A stretch of DNA of 64,000 bases from an uncultured Aquimarina sp. Its GTDB lineage: Bacteria > Bacteroidota > Bacteroidia > Flavobacteriales > Flavobacteriaceae. Position numbers and translations under genes: made by a program. Shown here piece after piece: positions 27,191 through 37,040 of the stretch. Position 1 is the stretch's first letter, and each line of letters opens with the position of its first letter. The notes beneath the pieces are model-generated. The model made no database searches, was not told the origin of the DNA, and saw nothing but the letters and a program-made list of their open reading frames with translations. Location: the NCBI GenBank assembly GCA_947489195.1, contig CANLCT010000005.1, positions 1-64,000 on the forward strand. The letters are read 5' to 3'.

Positions 27191-29050
27191 ATGATAGAGC
27201 TAGCTGGAATAGTAATTTTGGGAATTTTAGCACAATGGGTAGGTTGGAAATTAAAACTACCAGCTATACTTCCGTTAATATTAATAGGCCTTTTATTTGG
27301 TCCAATTTCTACACTTTACACAGTAGATCATAGTAAGTTACTCGAACCTATTTGGAATGGTAAAAATGGTTTGTTTCCTGGAGATGGATTATTTTATTTT
27401 GTATCATTAGCTATTAGTATTATTCTATTTGAAGGCGGTTTAACCTTGAAAAGAGATGAAATTTTAAATGTAGGACCTGTAATTTTAAAACTCATAACAC
27501 TGGCAGTAGTCATTACATTTTTTGGAGCAGGGTTTGCTGCACATTATGTGATTGGTTTAAGTTGGGAAATTTCATTTTTATTTTCGGCATTAATAATAGT
27601 AACTGGTCCAACAGTAATTACCCCAATACTTAGAAATATTCCATTAAAAAAAGATCTTTCGGCTATTTTAAAATGGGAAGGAATATTAATTGATCCAATT
27701 GGAGCCTTAGTGGCCGTTTTGGTATTTGAGTTTATAAGTGTCGAAAACCAGTCGGGCTTTACGCAAACAGCTTTAGTTGAGTTTGGGAAAATTTTACTTT
27801 TTGGAGGTACGTTTGGTTTTACATTTGCACATGGACTTGGTTTTGCAATTAAGAAAAAAGTAATACCACATTACTTATTAAATGTATTTACACTGGCAGC
27901 AGTATTAGGAGTATTTGTATTGTCAGACACCTTTGCTCACGAATCTGGTTTATTAGCAGTAGTTGTTATGGGGTTGGTATTAGGAAACACAAATATTCCT
28001 AACTTAAAAGAATTACTATACTTTAAAGAATCATTGAGTGTCTTGTTGATTTCTATTTTATTTATTCTTTTAGGAGCAAATATTAATATTGATGATTTGT
28101 TACTTATTGCCAATTGGCAAACGGTAATTTTATTTGTAGTGGTGGTTTTTTTGGTTCGGCCAGCAGGTGTTTTTATAAGTTCGATAAAATCGGGATTACG
28201 ATTAAATGAAAAGCTATTTATTAGTTGGATGGGGCCACGTGGAATTGTGGCAGCAGGTATTGCCTCATTATTCGGAACACGATTAAGTGCAGCAGGTGAA
28301 CCTGGGGCAGAATATATTACCCCTTTGGTGTTTATGATTGTATTAGGAACGGTATTGTTAAATGCCACCACAGCTCGTATTTTTGCAAAATTAGTAGGTG
28401 TTTTTCAACGAAAATCAGAAGGGATTTTAATAGTAGGTGCATCCAAAGTATCGCGTTTAATAGCTTTGTATTTGCAAAAAAATGGACGTTATTTAGTATT
28501 AGTCGATAGTAATCAGGATAATATTGAAACGGCAAAAAATTTAGGTTTAGATGCCATTGAGGCTAATATTTTTAACGATTACCTTATCGATAATATTGAA
28601 TTAAGTAATGTAGGGTTTTTAATGGCTTTAACGGGTAATGATGTCATAAACGAAAAAGCAATCATTAAATTTAAAAATGAATTTGGTGAAAATGGAACAT
28701 ATCGTATGATTACTGAAGAAGAAATGAACCGAGAAGTGCCTATACCAGAGCAAGGTTTATTTTCGAGCACACATGATTTTAATAAATTATCAGAAGTTGC
28801 AAATAGATATCCAGGAATTTCTGAAATTCCATTGGTAAATAAAGAGCACTTGTATGGTATTATAGATATTACACAAAAGGATGAATATATAGTACCGCTG
28901 TTTGTTCGTGTGCCCGATGGCGAAATTCAAATTATTTCTTCATTAGATACTATTCTTGATAATTACATAGATGGAAGTATTTTGGCTTATTTAGGTAGGC
29001 CTATTGATTTAGAGGAATCTAAGACTAATGGAGTAGTAATACCTGTATAA
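27191..29050 (+). CDS. CPA-family Na+/H+ or K+/H+ antiporter with RCK domain
   Basis: The 619 residues consist of about 12 membrane helices (1-400) and a cytoplasmic nucleotide-binding RCK/TrkA-N domain from about residue 409 (GILIVGASKVSRLIALYL). Residues such as EGGLTL and KWEGILIDPIGAL mark the ion-binding core of the CPA1 family. It should exchange protons for Na+ or K+ in pH and salt balance, gated by nucleotide. The single-gene promoter region is 200 bp of AT-rich DNA. Confidence 0.88.
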   Translation: MIELAGIVILGILAQWVGWKLKLPAILPLILIGLLFGPISTLYTVDHSKLLEPIWNGKNGLFPGDGLFYFVSLAISIILFEGGLTLKRDEILNVGPVILKLITLAVVITFFGAGFAAHYVIGLSWEISFLFSALIIVTGPTVITPILRNIPLKKDLSAILKWEGILIDPIGALVAVLVFEFISVENQSGFTQTALVEFGKILLFGGTFGFTFAHGLGFAIKKKVIPHYLLNVFTLAAVLGVFVLSDTFAHESGLLAVVVMGLVLGNTNIPNLKELLYFKESLSVLLISILFILLGANINIDDLLLIANWQTVILFVVVVFLVRPAGVFISSIKSGLRLNEKLFISWMGPRGIVAAGIASLFGTRLSAAGEPGAEYITPLVFMIVLGTVLLNATTARIFAKLVGVFQRKSEGILIVGASKVSRLIALYLQKNGRYLVLVDSNQDNIETAKNLGLDAIEANIFNDYLIDNIELSNVGFLMALTGNDVINEKAIIKFKNEFGENGTYRMITEEEMNREVPIPEQGLFSSTHDFNKLSEVANRYPGISEIPLVNKEHLYGIIDITQKDEYIVPLFVRVPDGEIQIISSLDTILDNYIDGSILAYLGRPIDLEESKTNGVVIPV

Positions 29051-29141
29051 GATTTTGGATAATATAAGGCCTTTGTAATTAGAGATGTTATTATTACTAT
29101 GAAGAATAGTACTATATTATCCCGAATAATATAAATATTCA

Positions 29142-31388
29142 ATGTTAGAGTTAATTCATGAATTTGGAGATAAAAAGAATAGTATAGTCATATTAATGTT
29201 TATTGGTTCTTTTTTTTTAATAGGTACATTATTTAGAATCAAAAAAGTGAGATTTCTTTTTTCTTTTTTATTCGCTTTATTTGTTTCGTTACAGCTAGTA
29301 TCTCTATACTTTACTCAATCATTTATTGGCTATCAATTTTATACTCATTTTAATATTGGAGCAGTAGCAGGAATTTCAGGCTTGTTTATTCCTCATATTT
29401 TTTTTATTTGTGTTTTTTTTATTGGATTAGCACTTATTTTTTATTTTTCATCAAATATTTCAATAAAAATTAGTAGCAAATTCAAAATTAACCAGTTAAC
29501 AAGAAGGAGTGTTTTGTGGGTAATTGTTGTTTTAAGCTTAGTTGTTATCTTACTAAAAAGTAGTATTGTAAATGATACAAAATCTATATTAACTGTTTTT
29601 AAAACTTCTAATTCTAAGCAAGATTTTAAGAGTATTTTAAATAAAAATGGCATCTTTAATTATGTTACTCCTGATAAAATTGAATGTAAAGCAGGAAAAA
29701 ACATTATTGTTCTTTCTATAGAATCTTTAGAAAAAGCTTTTTTATCAAAAAATTTTTCTGATTTAACTCCTAATTTAAATAAGCTAAAAAATAATTGGAA
29801 TTATTTTGAATTAGAAGAAAATGAAGGGAGTAATTGGACAAGTGGATCACTATATACTAGTTTAACTGGTTTTCCCGCCTTTTTTGGTATCCAAGCCAAT
29901 ACTATATTTCAAAAAGTTTACCGTACAGAAATATCAAGTATTTCACATGTATTTAAAAAAGCAAAATACAATACTGTTTTTTTAAATGGTGATGCATCCT
30001 TTTCCGGGGTAAATCAAATGTTAAATACATTTGAGTTCGATAAAATAATTGATAAGAAAAATGTATGGAAACAGAAGGATGAGAGCTTTTATGGTTTAAG
30101 AGATAAAGATTTATTTGAATTAGCTAAAAGGGAAATTGATTTTCAGAAAAATTCTGATCAACCATTTGCAATGTTTATATCAACAACCGATACACATTTT
30201 CCTAATGGAATTTATGATAGCCGAATGGAATCCATTATTTCAAAAAAGAATTCAGAATTAGAATTTATGGTTGCAGCTATTGATTATATGGTAGGAGATT
30301 TTATTTCTTATTTGAAAGAACAAGATTTATTAGACAGTACAGTTGTTTATATTTTTCCAGATCATTTAAAAATGGGAGATCCGTCAATGTTTAAAAATAC
30401 AGGAGAGAGAGGATTGTATGTTATTACAAATTCTGAAAATCAAAACAAAAAAAAGAATGATAGTACAAAACTATATCAAATTGATTTGCCGAAAATTATA
30501 CTTGATGGGGCTAAAATAGAGCATAATTTAAAGTTTTTAACAGATTATATTGAAGGAGATAAAAATCAATATATAAAAGATAATTTGCTTGAACTAACGG
30601 AAATAAATACTAATGGTTTACTTCGAATTGATGCTAAGCCTTTTTTTAAAAAAGAAATATCTAAAGATTATGAAAGTTACAAGAAGGATACTTTACGTTT
30701 TATAGCACATGCTGGAGGTGAAATTGACGGTAAAATTTATACAAATTCAAAAGAAGCACTTGATTTAAGCTATAAAAAAGGATTTAGATTATTTGAATTG
30801 GATATTATAAAAACTAAAGAGGGCAAATTTGTTGCAGCTCATGATTGGAAAAATTGGTCTAAAACAACTAAATTTAAAGGAGAGCTCCCAGCATTATATG
30901 ATCAATTTATGAGTTGTAAAATATATGAAAAATATACTCCTTTGGATATGCATAGAATTAATGAGTGGTTTACAATTCATAAAGATGCTATTTTAATTAC
31001 AGATAAAATTAACGAACCTAAAGAGTTTGCATCACAATTTAAATTTAAGAATAGATTGATCATGGAATTATTTGATATGAATGCTGTAAAAGAAGGTTTA
31101 GAAACTAAAATTTTATCTGTAATGCCATCAGAATCTGTGATTAAAGGAATGAACGAAGATGAAATTAAAAATCTTGCTAAAATCGGTATCAAAAATATAG
31201 CAGTTTCAAGAAGATTTATTGATAAAAGCAATCACAATAAAAAATTACTTAGTGAATTTAAAAAGAACAAAATTAAAACATATGCATATGAAATTAATAG
31301 CGATACAGGTGTAAATGATGAATATGTTTTAAAGTATCAAATGGATTATTTTTATGGTATGTATATTGATTCTTGGAGTTTTGATTAA
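29142..31388 (+). CDS. LTA-synthase-like phosphotransferase fused to a GDPD-type phosphodiesterase
   Basis: The 748 residues contain four N-terminal membrane helices (1-140) and an alkaline-phosphatase-fold domain. That domain has IIVLSIESLEKAF (Glu194 as a metal ligand), SNWTSGSLYTSLTG (Thr233 as candidate nucleophile) and FPDHLKMGD. A glycerophosphodiesterase-like domain begins near residue 518 with IAHAGGEIDG (His523), FELDI (Glu552, Asp554) and AAHDW (His567). The first half resembles LtaS/phosphoglycerol transferases. The second is the HAGG subtype, which lacks the usual HRG Arg. A fusion suggests transfer or release of glycerol-phosphate groups on a surface glycan. That substrate is inferred. 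Confidence 0.82.
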   Translation: MLELIHEFGDKKNSIVILMFIGSFFLIGTLFRIKKVRFLFSFLFALFVSLQLVSLYFTQSFIGYQFYTHFNIGAVAGISGLFIPHIFFICVFFIGLALIFYFSSNISIKISSKFKINQLTRRSVLWVIVVLSLVVILLKSSIVNDTKSILTVFKTSNSKQDFKSILNKNGIFNYVTPDKIECKAGKNIIVLSIESLEKAFLSKNFSDLTPNLNKLKNNWNYFELEENEGSNWTSGSLYTSLTGFPAFFGIQANTIFQKVYRTEISSISHVFKKAKYNTVFLNGDASFSGVNQMLNTFEFDKIIDKKNVWKQKDESFYGLRDKDLFELAKREIDFQKNSDQPFAMFISTTDTHFPNGIYDSRMESIISKKNSELEFMVAAIDYMVGDFISYLKEQDLLDSTVVYIFPDHLKMGDPSMFKNTGERGLYVITNSENQNKKKNDSTKLYQIDLPKIILDGAKIEHNLKFLTDYIEGDKNQYIKDNLLELTEINTNGLLRIDAKPFFKKEISKDYESYKKDTLRFIAHAGGEIDGKIYTNSKEALDLSYKKGFRLFELDIIKTKEGKFVAAHDWKNWSKTTKFKGELPALYDQFMSCKIYEKYTPLDMHRINEWFTIHKDAILITDKINEPKEFASQFKFKNRLIMELFDMNAVKEGLETKILSVMPSESVIKGMNEDEIKNLAKIGIKNIAVSRRFIDKSNHNKKLLSEFKKNKIKTYAYEINSDTGVNDEYVLKYQMDYFYGMYIDSWSFD

Positions 31389-31453
31389 AGCTAATAGATG
31401 TTTTTAGAATTTTGGAGACTAGTAATTGAAATAGTTGCAATTTTTAATGAGAA

Positions 31454-33151
31454 TTATTTTTCTTGAATATCCTTAATACGAAGTTGAAGACTTATGGTGC
31501 CGTTCCATTCATTTTCATCTAAATTGTAAACGATATTTACAGGCGCCTGATTTTGAAGCAAAGTTATTTTATGACCTAAATTGAATCCAATTCCTGCAAA
31601 TTTAATGCCCGTTTGCAAACATTTAAAATGACATTTTAAGTGTTTATCATCGGCGCCAACAGTTTTGGCATAGCCCGTATCAACTACATTTTTTGTCATA
31701 AAAACAGGAGCGCTATTCATTGGACCAAAAGGGGCAAATTGTTTTAATATGCGATAAAATTTAGCATCAATTTGATGAAACTCTAATGTTTGGTCAATTT
31801 GAATTTCGGGCAATAGTAATTTAGGATCAATTTGACTCTTAACTACTTGCTCAAACTTAGATTTAAATTTAAGGTAATTTTCTTCTGTTAAGGTTAAACC
31901 AGCTGCATATTTGTGTCCTCCAAATTGCTCTATAAACTCGGCACTCGCTTCTAGAGCATTGTATACATCATAACCAACAACTGAACGTGCTGAGGCAGCT
32001 AATTTATTGCCACTTTTAGTAAAAACTAGAGTAGGTCGGTAATAGGTTTCGGTAAGGCGAGAGGCAACAATTCCTATAACTCCTTTATGCCATTCGGGAT
32101 GGTAAACTACGGTTGAAAACTGTTCAGTTTCGTTGTTTTCTTGTATTTGTATTAGTGCTTCTTTAGTGATTCTTTTATCAGCTTCTTTTCGATCAGTATT
32201 ATAGTTTTCAATAGCTTTTGCGTAATTAACAGCAGTATCATAGTCTGTTTCTGTAAGCAATTCAACGGCATGTAAACCATGTTTCATTCTACCCGCAGCG
32301 TTTATGCGTGGAGCAATCATAAATACAACATCGGTAATACTAAGTTCTTGCTTTTTTGTTTGTGCAATTAAAGCTTTAAAACCAGGTCTAGGCTGTTGAT
32401 TTATTATTTGAAGTCCATAAAAAGCAAGTATCCTATTTTCTCCAGTAATGGGAACAATATCTGCACCAATGGCAGTTGCTACAAGATCTAAATATGGAAT
32501 GATGTCATTAAAATTGCCATTGAGTGTTTTGTTTATCGCTTGGATAAGTTTAAACCCGACTCCGCAACCACAAAGTTCTTTATATGGATAGCTACAATCG
32601 GAACGTTTAGGATCTAAAACAGCTACAGCATCGGGTATTTGCTTGCCAGGGCGGTGGTGGTCGCAGATAATAAAATCAATTCCTTTTTCTTTGGCATAAG
32701 TTACTTTTTCAATGGCTTTAATTCCGCAATCTAAAGCAATAATGAGACTAATTTCATTATCATGGGCAAAGTCAATTCCTTTATAAGAAACACCATAACC
32801 TTCAGCATAGCGATCAGGAATATAAGTGGCTATATTTGGGTGCAATGAAATTAAGTATGATGACATAAGTGCCACACTAGTGGTGCCATCAACATCATAA
32901 TCGCCATATACCATAATGCGTTCATTGGCAGTAATGGCTGTTTTGATTCTGGCTATAGCCAAATCCATATCCTTCATTAAAAAGGGATCATGTAATTGAT
33001 TTAGATTGGGTCTAAAAAAACCTTTGGCCTCTTCAAAATTATTTATTTGTCGTTGAGCAAGTAATTGAGCAATACTAGCACTTATCCCTAGAGCTTGCTG
33101 TAAATTAGAAACACTTTTTGAATTGGGTTTAGGCTTTATGGACCAGCGCAT
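31454..33151 (-). CDS. recJ: Single-stranded-DNA-specific exonuclease RecJ
   Basis: The 565 residues contain the DHH-family motifs YGDYDVDGTTS, LDCGIK and ICDHHRPG, and the DHHA1 part with GGHKYAAGLT. It digests single-stranded DNA 5' to 3' with Mn or Mg in recombination and mismatch repair. The length and domain order are normal for flavobacterial RecJ. Confidence 0.95.
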   Translation of the reverse strand: MRWSIKPKPNSKSVSNLQQALGISASIAQLLAQRQINNFEEAKGFFRPNLNQLHDPFLMKDMDLAIARIKTAITANERIMVYGDYDVDGTTSVALMSSYLISLHPNIATYIPDRYAEGYGVSYKGIDFAHDNEISLIIALDCGIKAIEKVTYAKEKGIDFIICDHHRPGKQIPDAVAVLDPKRSDCSYPYKELCGCGVGFKLIQAINKTLNGNFNDIIPYLDLVATAIGADIVPITGENRILAFYGLQIINQQPRPGFKALIAQTKKQELSITDVVFMIAPRINAAGRMKHGLHAVELLTETDYDTAVNYAKAIENYNTDRKEADKRITKEALIQIQENNETEQFSTVVYHPEWHKGVIGIVASRLTETYYRPTLVFTKSGNKLAASARSVVGYDVYNALEASAEFIEQFGGHKYAAGLTLTEENYLKFKSKFEQVVKSQIDPKLLLPEIQIDQTLEFHQIDAKFYRILKQFAPFGPMNSAPVFMTKNVVDTGYAKTVGADDKHLKCHFKCLQTGIKFAGIGFNLGHKITLLQNQAPVNIVYNLDENEWNGTISLQLRIKDIQEK

Positions 33152-33372
33152 AATAAAACTTATTTTTTAAGGTATGTAAACCTGTATTGTGTAGTTAATA
33201 AATGAAGAGCACGAAGTTAGTTTTTTTAGCAACGTGTAAAATAGATTGCTATTGATAATTTGTATCAAATAAGTTATTTTTATGGTTAATTTAATTTTAT
33301 ATAAAATTAAATCTCACATTACAAAAAAAGGACAAAATTTAAAAGTTAAGTTATATTTGTTAAAAAATAGAA

Positions 33373-34152
33373 TTGTTACACCACACGACATATTTACATC
33401 CAACAGCCACAGAATGGGTTACTTTTGTACACGGTGCAGGAGGAAGTTCAAATATTTGGTTTAAGCAATTGCGTTCTTTCTCAAAACATTTTAATGTATT
33501 AGTGCTTGATTTACGCGGACACGGCGAAAGTAAATCAAAAACCTTAACAGCCGATGCTTCTACATATACTTTTGATGCGATAACGAATGATATTTTTGAG
33601 GTTATTGATTACCTTAAAATAAAAAAATCGCATTTTATCGGAATTTCATTGGGAACCATTTTAATACGGAATTTGGCAGAAAAGTCGCCCGAAAAGGTAA
33701 AAAGTATGATTATGGGTGGTGCCATAATGAAAATGAATTTTCGATCGCAAGTATTGATGCGACTTGGGGTTTGGTTTAAATCAATAGTTCCTTATATTTA
33801 TTTATATCAGTTGTTTGCGTTTATAATTATGCCTCGTAAAAATCACAAAAAATCACGATTGCTTTTTGTACGCGAAGCTAAAAAACTATATCAAAAAGAA
33901 TTTATAAAGTGGTTTAAACTCACCGCAGAAATTAATCCATTATTGCGATTCTTTAGAGCTAAAGATGTTAATATTCCTACGCTTTATATTATGGGAGAAG
34001 AGGATTACCTTTTTTTGCCGATTATCAGAAAAATTGTAAACATCCATAAACGAGCCGACTTATTTGTTATTCCAAATTGCGGACACGTGGTAAACGTTGA
34101 GCGTCATGAGGTTTTTAATCTAAATGCAATTGGATTTATAAAAGAGCAGTAG
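33373..34152 (+). CDS. Alpha/beta-fold hydrolase
   Basis: The 259 residues contain the oxyanion segment HGAGGSS, the nucleophile elbow GISLG and the final NCGHVVNVER (His), with Asp in GEEDYLF. This makes an esterase- or lactonase-like enzyme, but no substrate can be read. No ATG fits, so TTG at 33373 is the likely start. It stands alone between recJ and the GH16 cluster. Confidence 0.85.
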   Translation: MLHHTTYLHPTATEWVTFVHGAGGSSNIWFKQLRSFSKHFNVLVLDLRGHGESKSKTLTADASTYTFDAITNDIFEVIDYLKIKKSHFIGISLGTILIRNLAEKSPEKVKSMIMGGAIMKMNFRSQVLMRLGVWFKSIVPYIYLYQLFAFIIMPRKNHKKSRLLFVREAKKLYQKEFIKWFKLTAEINPLLRFFRAKDVNIPTLYIMGEEDYLFLPIIRKIVNIHKRADLFVIPNCGHVVNVERHEVFNLNAIGFIKEQ

Positions 34153-34314
34153 TTTTTTTTAAACACTACTTAGATATTCACACGTGTAAATTATGATTTT
34201 ATGTAAGAAAATTACTTTCATAAAATTTAAAATCAGTTTTATATTTTAGCTTTAGATCAATAAAACTTAGTGCAGTATTTGTACTCACATTTGTTTTTTA
34301 ATTTAATCTAATTT

Positions 34315-36444
34315 ATGAAAAAAAGAGTATTCGAATTAACCGTAATAGCATTTTTATCTGCCTTTATAGCGCATGCACAACGAACTTATGAATTTGAAGG
34401 AATTGCTGTTCCAGTGGCTCCAGACCCAGGATTTAAATGGGAATTACAAGATGGTTTTTCAGATGATTTTAATTATGCAGATGGACTAGGGAAACAGAGT
34501 CCTTTATTTACATCTAAATGGGATGATGTGTATAATCCAGATCGTAATTTTAGAGGTCCTGGAGAAACCTATTGGACTACAGAAAATTCAGCAATTAATG
34601 CTACTACCGATCGATTAGAAATTAGAGCAACGCCCCGAACCCTTGACGGAAGTGGAAATGTTACTGGGGTGAACTGTGGGGTTGTATCTTCAAAAACAAA
34701 AGTAAAGTTTCCTATTTTTATGGAAGCCAACATAAAGGTGGCCAATGTCGAAAATTCTTCTAACTTTTGGATGCTTGACGAAGGAGGATTTAATGAAATT
34801 GATGTGTTGGAAGTGTATGGAGGTTCTGCCGATGATTTTTTTAGTCAGCAGATGTCTACCAATTTTCACATCTTTAACAGGCAAGGTCCTAATGGGGCGA
34901 TAAATGTTGATAATACATACCAAGCGTTTTTCCAAACAAACAGAGATATTCAAAATTATCAAACAAGTAACACAGGTTTTTGGCGCGATGATTTTCATAG
35001 GTTTGGTGTGTATTGGAAAAGTCCGAATGAGGTTAGCTTTTTTATTGATGGAGAACCTGCAAAAAATGGGAATCATTTTGTTGAGGGTCGTCTAGCTAAT
35101 TTATTAGATGGTACCTACGAATCTGCTATATTACAAAGTCCAATTCCTAACGATGGTAATCCGCCAATTGATAAGGGTGTATTTCAAAACCAAGTGTTTA
35201 GAGATGTGTTTATGATTATGGATATAGAGAGCCACCATGCCAGACCAATCTCGCCTAGAGCGGATTTAGAGGATAGAATCAAAAACTTAATGGAGGTTGA
35301 ATGGGTGCGTACCTATAAGCCAGTAAGCGATGGCACTGGTACAAGTGATAGAACTCGCGCTATAAGTTTTGATAATAGAGATGCTTTTATTCCTGCTGGA
35401 GAAACAGAACCCGCTTTTAGTTTAGGGGCTGTTGTACCATTAGATATTACTTACGCAACAGGTTTAACAGGTACAGTTGAAGAAGATTTAACATACGTAG
35501 CTGTTCAAATAAGACAACTTGACCAAAATGGAGAAGAGGTTAATACAAGTGAATTTCAAACAGTAATACCTACTGAGGGGGCAAATAAAGGGAGTATAAC
35601 ATACAATTACACAGTACCAACTACCTTTCCTAACGGAACTAATATTCCAACAACAGAAAATTTACCCGATGGACACGAATTAGTTTTGTTAATGTTTATG
35701 TCGGTAAATAATGATGCTGCTTTTGCAAATGCCGATGATACAATAGTGATAAAAGAAGGGAGAACAAGAGCCATAAGCTTTAATAACAGAGATTCTTTTG
35801 TGCCATCAGGCGGTACATTTCCAGAAATAGCTTTGGCAAGTGAAGTGTCTTTAAATATTACTTATTCAACTGGTTTGTCGGGCGGTGTTGAAGAAGATTT
35901 AAATTATGTAGCTGTACAAGTAAGGCAAGTAGATGCGGCTGGTGCTGTAGTAGCAACAAGTGCCTTTGAAGAAGTTGTGCCAGATACTGCAGTGAATACC
36001 AATACGGTTACTATCGACTATACAGTACCAACAAATTTTACAACAGGAGCTGATAATGGAATCATTTTTACTGAAAAAATACCAACTACAGAAAATTTAC
36101 CTGCAGGACACAGATTGTTGTTGTTAATATTTATGCAAGTAGACGAAAGTATGACTGGTTTTGCTGAAGCGAATGCAGAAATTATTCTTAGAGAAGAGGG
36201 GACAACCCTGTCAAATAATGATTTTGAAATTAATAATGACATAATTACTATATACCCAAATCCAACACAAGAGCTATTACATATTTCAGGGGTATTTGAT
36301 TCATGGAAAATTTACAATTTATTAGGTGTTGAAATGGCAGGCGGATCAGCTTCGCAAATAAATTTATCTGATTTAGATACAGGTTTATATTATATTATTT
36401 TAGATGATAAAGCAAGCTCAATTTATAAGTTTATTAAAAAGTAA
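34315..36444 (+). CDS. GH16 beta-agarase-like enzyme with two repeat modules and T9SS domain
   Basis: The 709 residues are a signal peptide ending AHAQ (22), a GH16 domain (about 30-340) with EIDVLE at 161-166 (nucleophile Glu161, Asp163, acid/base Glu166), and FHRFGVYWKSPNEVSFFIDG typical of agarases. Two tandem copies of a roughly 137-residue module follow, starting at R346 and R483 with RT/SRAISFxNRD. A T9SS type-A-like tail (YPNPTQELLHISG, ending YIILDDKASSIYKFIKK) closes the protein. GH16 beta-agarases and porphyranases cut galactans of red algae; which of the two this is cannot be fixed by eye. It is the first of three GH16 genes. Confidence 0.9.
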   Translation: MKKRVFELTVIAFLSAFIAHAQRTYEFEGIAVPVAPDPGFKWELQDGFSDDFNYADGLGKQSPLFTSKWDDVYNPDRNFRGPGETYWTTENSAINATTDRLEIRATPRTLDGSGNVTGVNCGVVSSKTKVKFPIFMEANIKVANVENSSNFWMLDEGGFNEIDVLEVYGGSADDFFSQQMSTNFHIFNRQGPNGAINVDNTYQAFFQTNRDIQNYQTSNTGFWRDDFHRFGVYWKSPNEVSFFIDGEPAKNGNHFVEGRLANLLDGTYESAILQSPIPNDGNPPIDKGVFQNQVFRDVFMIMDIESHHARPISPRADLEDRIKNLMEVEWVRTYKPVSDGTGTSDRTRAISFDNRDAFIPAGETEPAFSLGAVVPLDITYATGLTGTVEEDLTYVAVQIRQLDQNGEEVNTSEFQTVIPTEGANKGSITYNYTVPTTFPNGTNIPTTENLPDGHELVLLMFMSVNNDAAFANADDTIVIKEGRTRAISFNNRDSFVPSGGTFPEIALASEVSLNITYSTGLSGGVEEDLNYVAVQVRQVDAAGAVVATSAFEEVVPDTAVNTNTVTIDYTVPTNFTTGADNGIIFTEKIPTTENLPAGHRLLLLIFMQVDESMTGFAEANAEIILREEGTTLSNNDFEINNDIITIYPNPTQELLHISGVFDSWKIYNLLGVEMAGGSASQINLSDLDTGLYYIILDDKASSIYKFIKK

Positions 36445-36624
36445 TTCTTTTAATAAGAAGTATTTAGCTGGTTTTTTAACTATTAGGAAAATTCAACCTG
36501 CTATACTAGAACTTCGTTATGAGGCTGAGGTGTATAAAAAATACAGTTTACAATAGTATTTGGAGTAGATCACAGGTGTAATATATTTTCTAATGCAGGT
36601 TTAATTCACTTTTGTAGATATCAT

Positions 36625-36661
36625 AGTCCTTTCAAATTTATTTTGGAAGGACTTTTTTTTG
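36625..36661 (+). terminator. Terminator after the first GH16 gene
   Basis: AGTCCTT (36625-36631) pairs with AAGGACT (36647-36653), followed by an 8-T run. It lies about 180 bp after the stop, so a long 3' end is expected. Confidence 0.7.
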
Positions 36662-36965
36662 TAATACAAATACAAAAATAAATTACAATTGTTTTTTTAA
36701 GTAATTGAAAATCAATTAATGTGTTGTTTTTTATTTTTTGTATTTCAATATTAAATATAGATAATAAGGTTTATTATCATGTTAAAATGAATTTTTTATT
36801 TTAAAATTAGTGATTTTAAAACCAATTTAATTTGATTTAAAAGGCTGCAAATATTGTGTTAATTATATGTTTTTTAGGTGTTTAAATAGTGTTTGATGTC
36901 TCTTTGTGTGCGTTTTCTAATTGAAGAATTTTCCTTCATTTTAATTTTAATGTTTATTCATTGAC

Positions 36966-36973
36966 TATATTTG
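36966..36973 (+). promoter_or_regulatory. -7 box TATATTTG before the second GH16 gene
   Basis: An exact TAnnTTTG match 68 bp before the start codon. No TTG at the expected distance upstream, so it may need an activator. Confidence 0.45.
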
Positions 36974-37040
36974 TGATGTTTTCAAAGTAATTTACGTAGT
37001 GTAAAAAACATTTTAAGAGCTTAACCAAAATAAGTATGCA

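Larger units (their letters stand above)
36445..37040. other. Intergenic region between GH16 genes
   Basis: Holds the terminator at 36625 and a promoter-like box at 36966, but no gene. AT-rich throughout. Confidence 0.5.

Noticed and set aside
27937..28371. Long minus-strand ORF inside the antiporter gene
   Set aside because: The plus strand encodes a complete membrane antiporter with a normal domain order; the minus frame has no recognisable feature.
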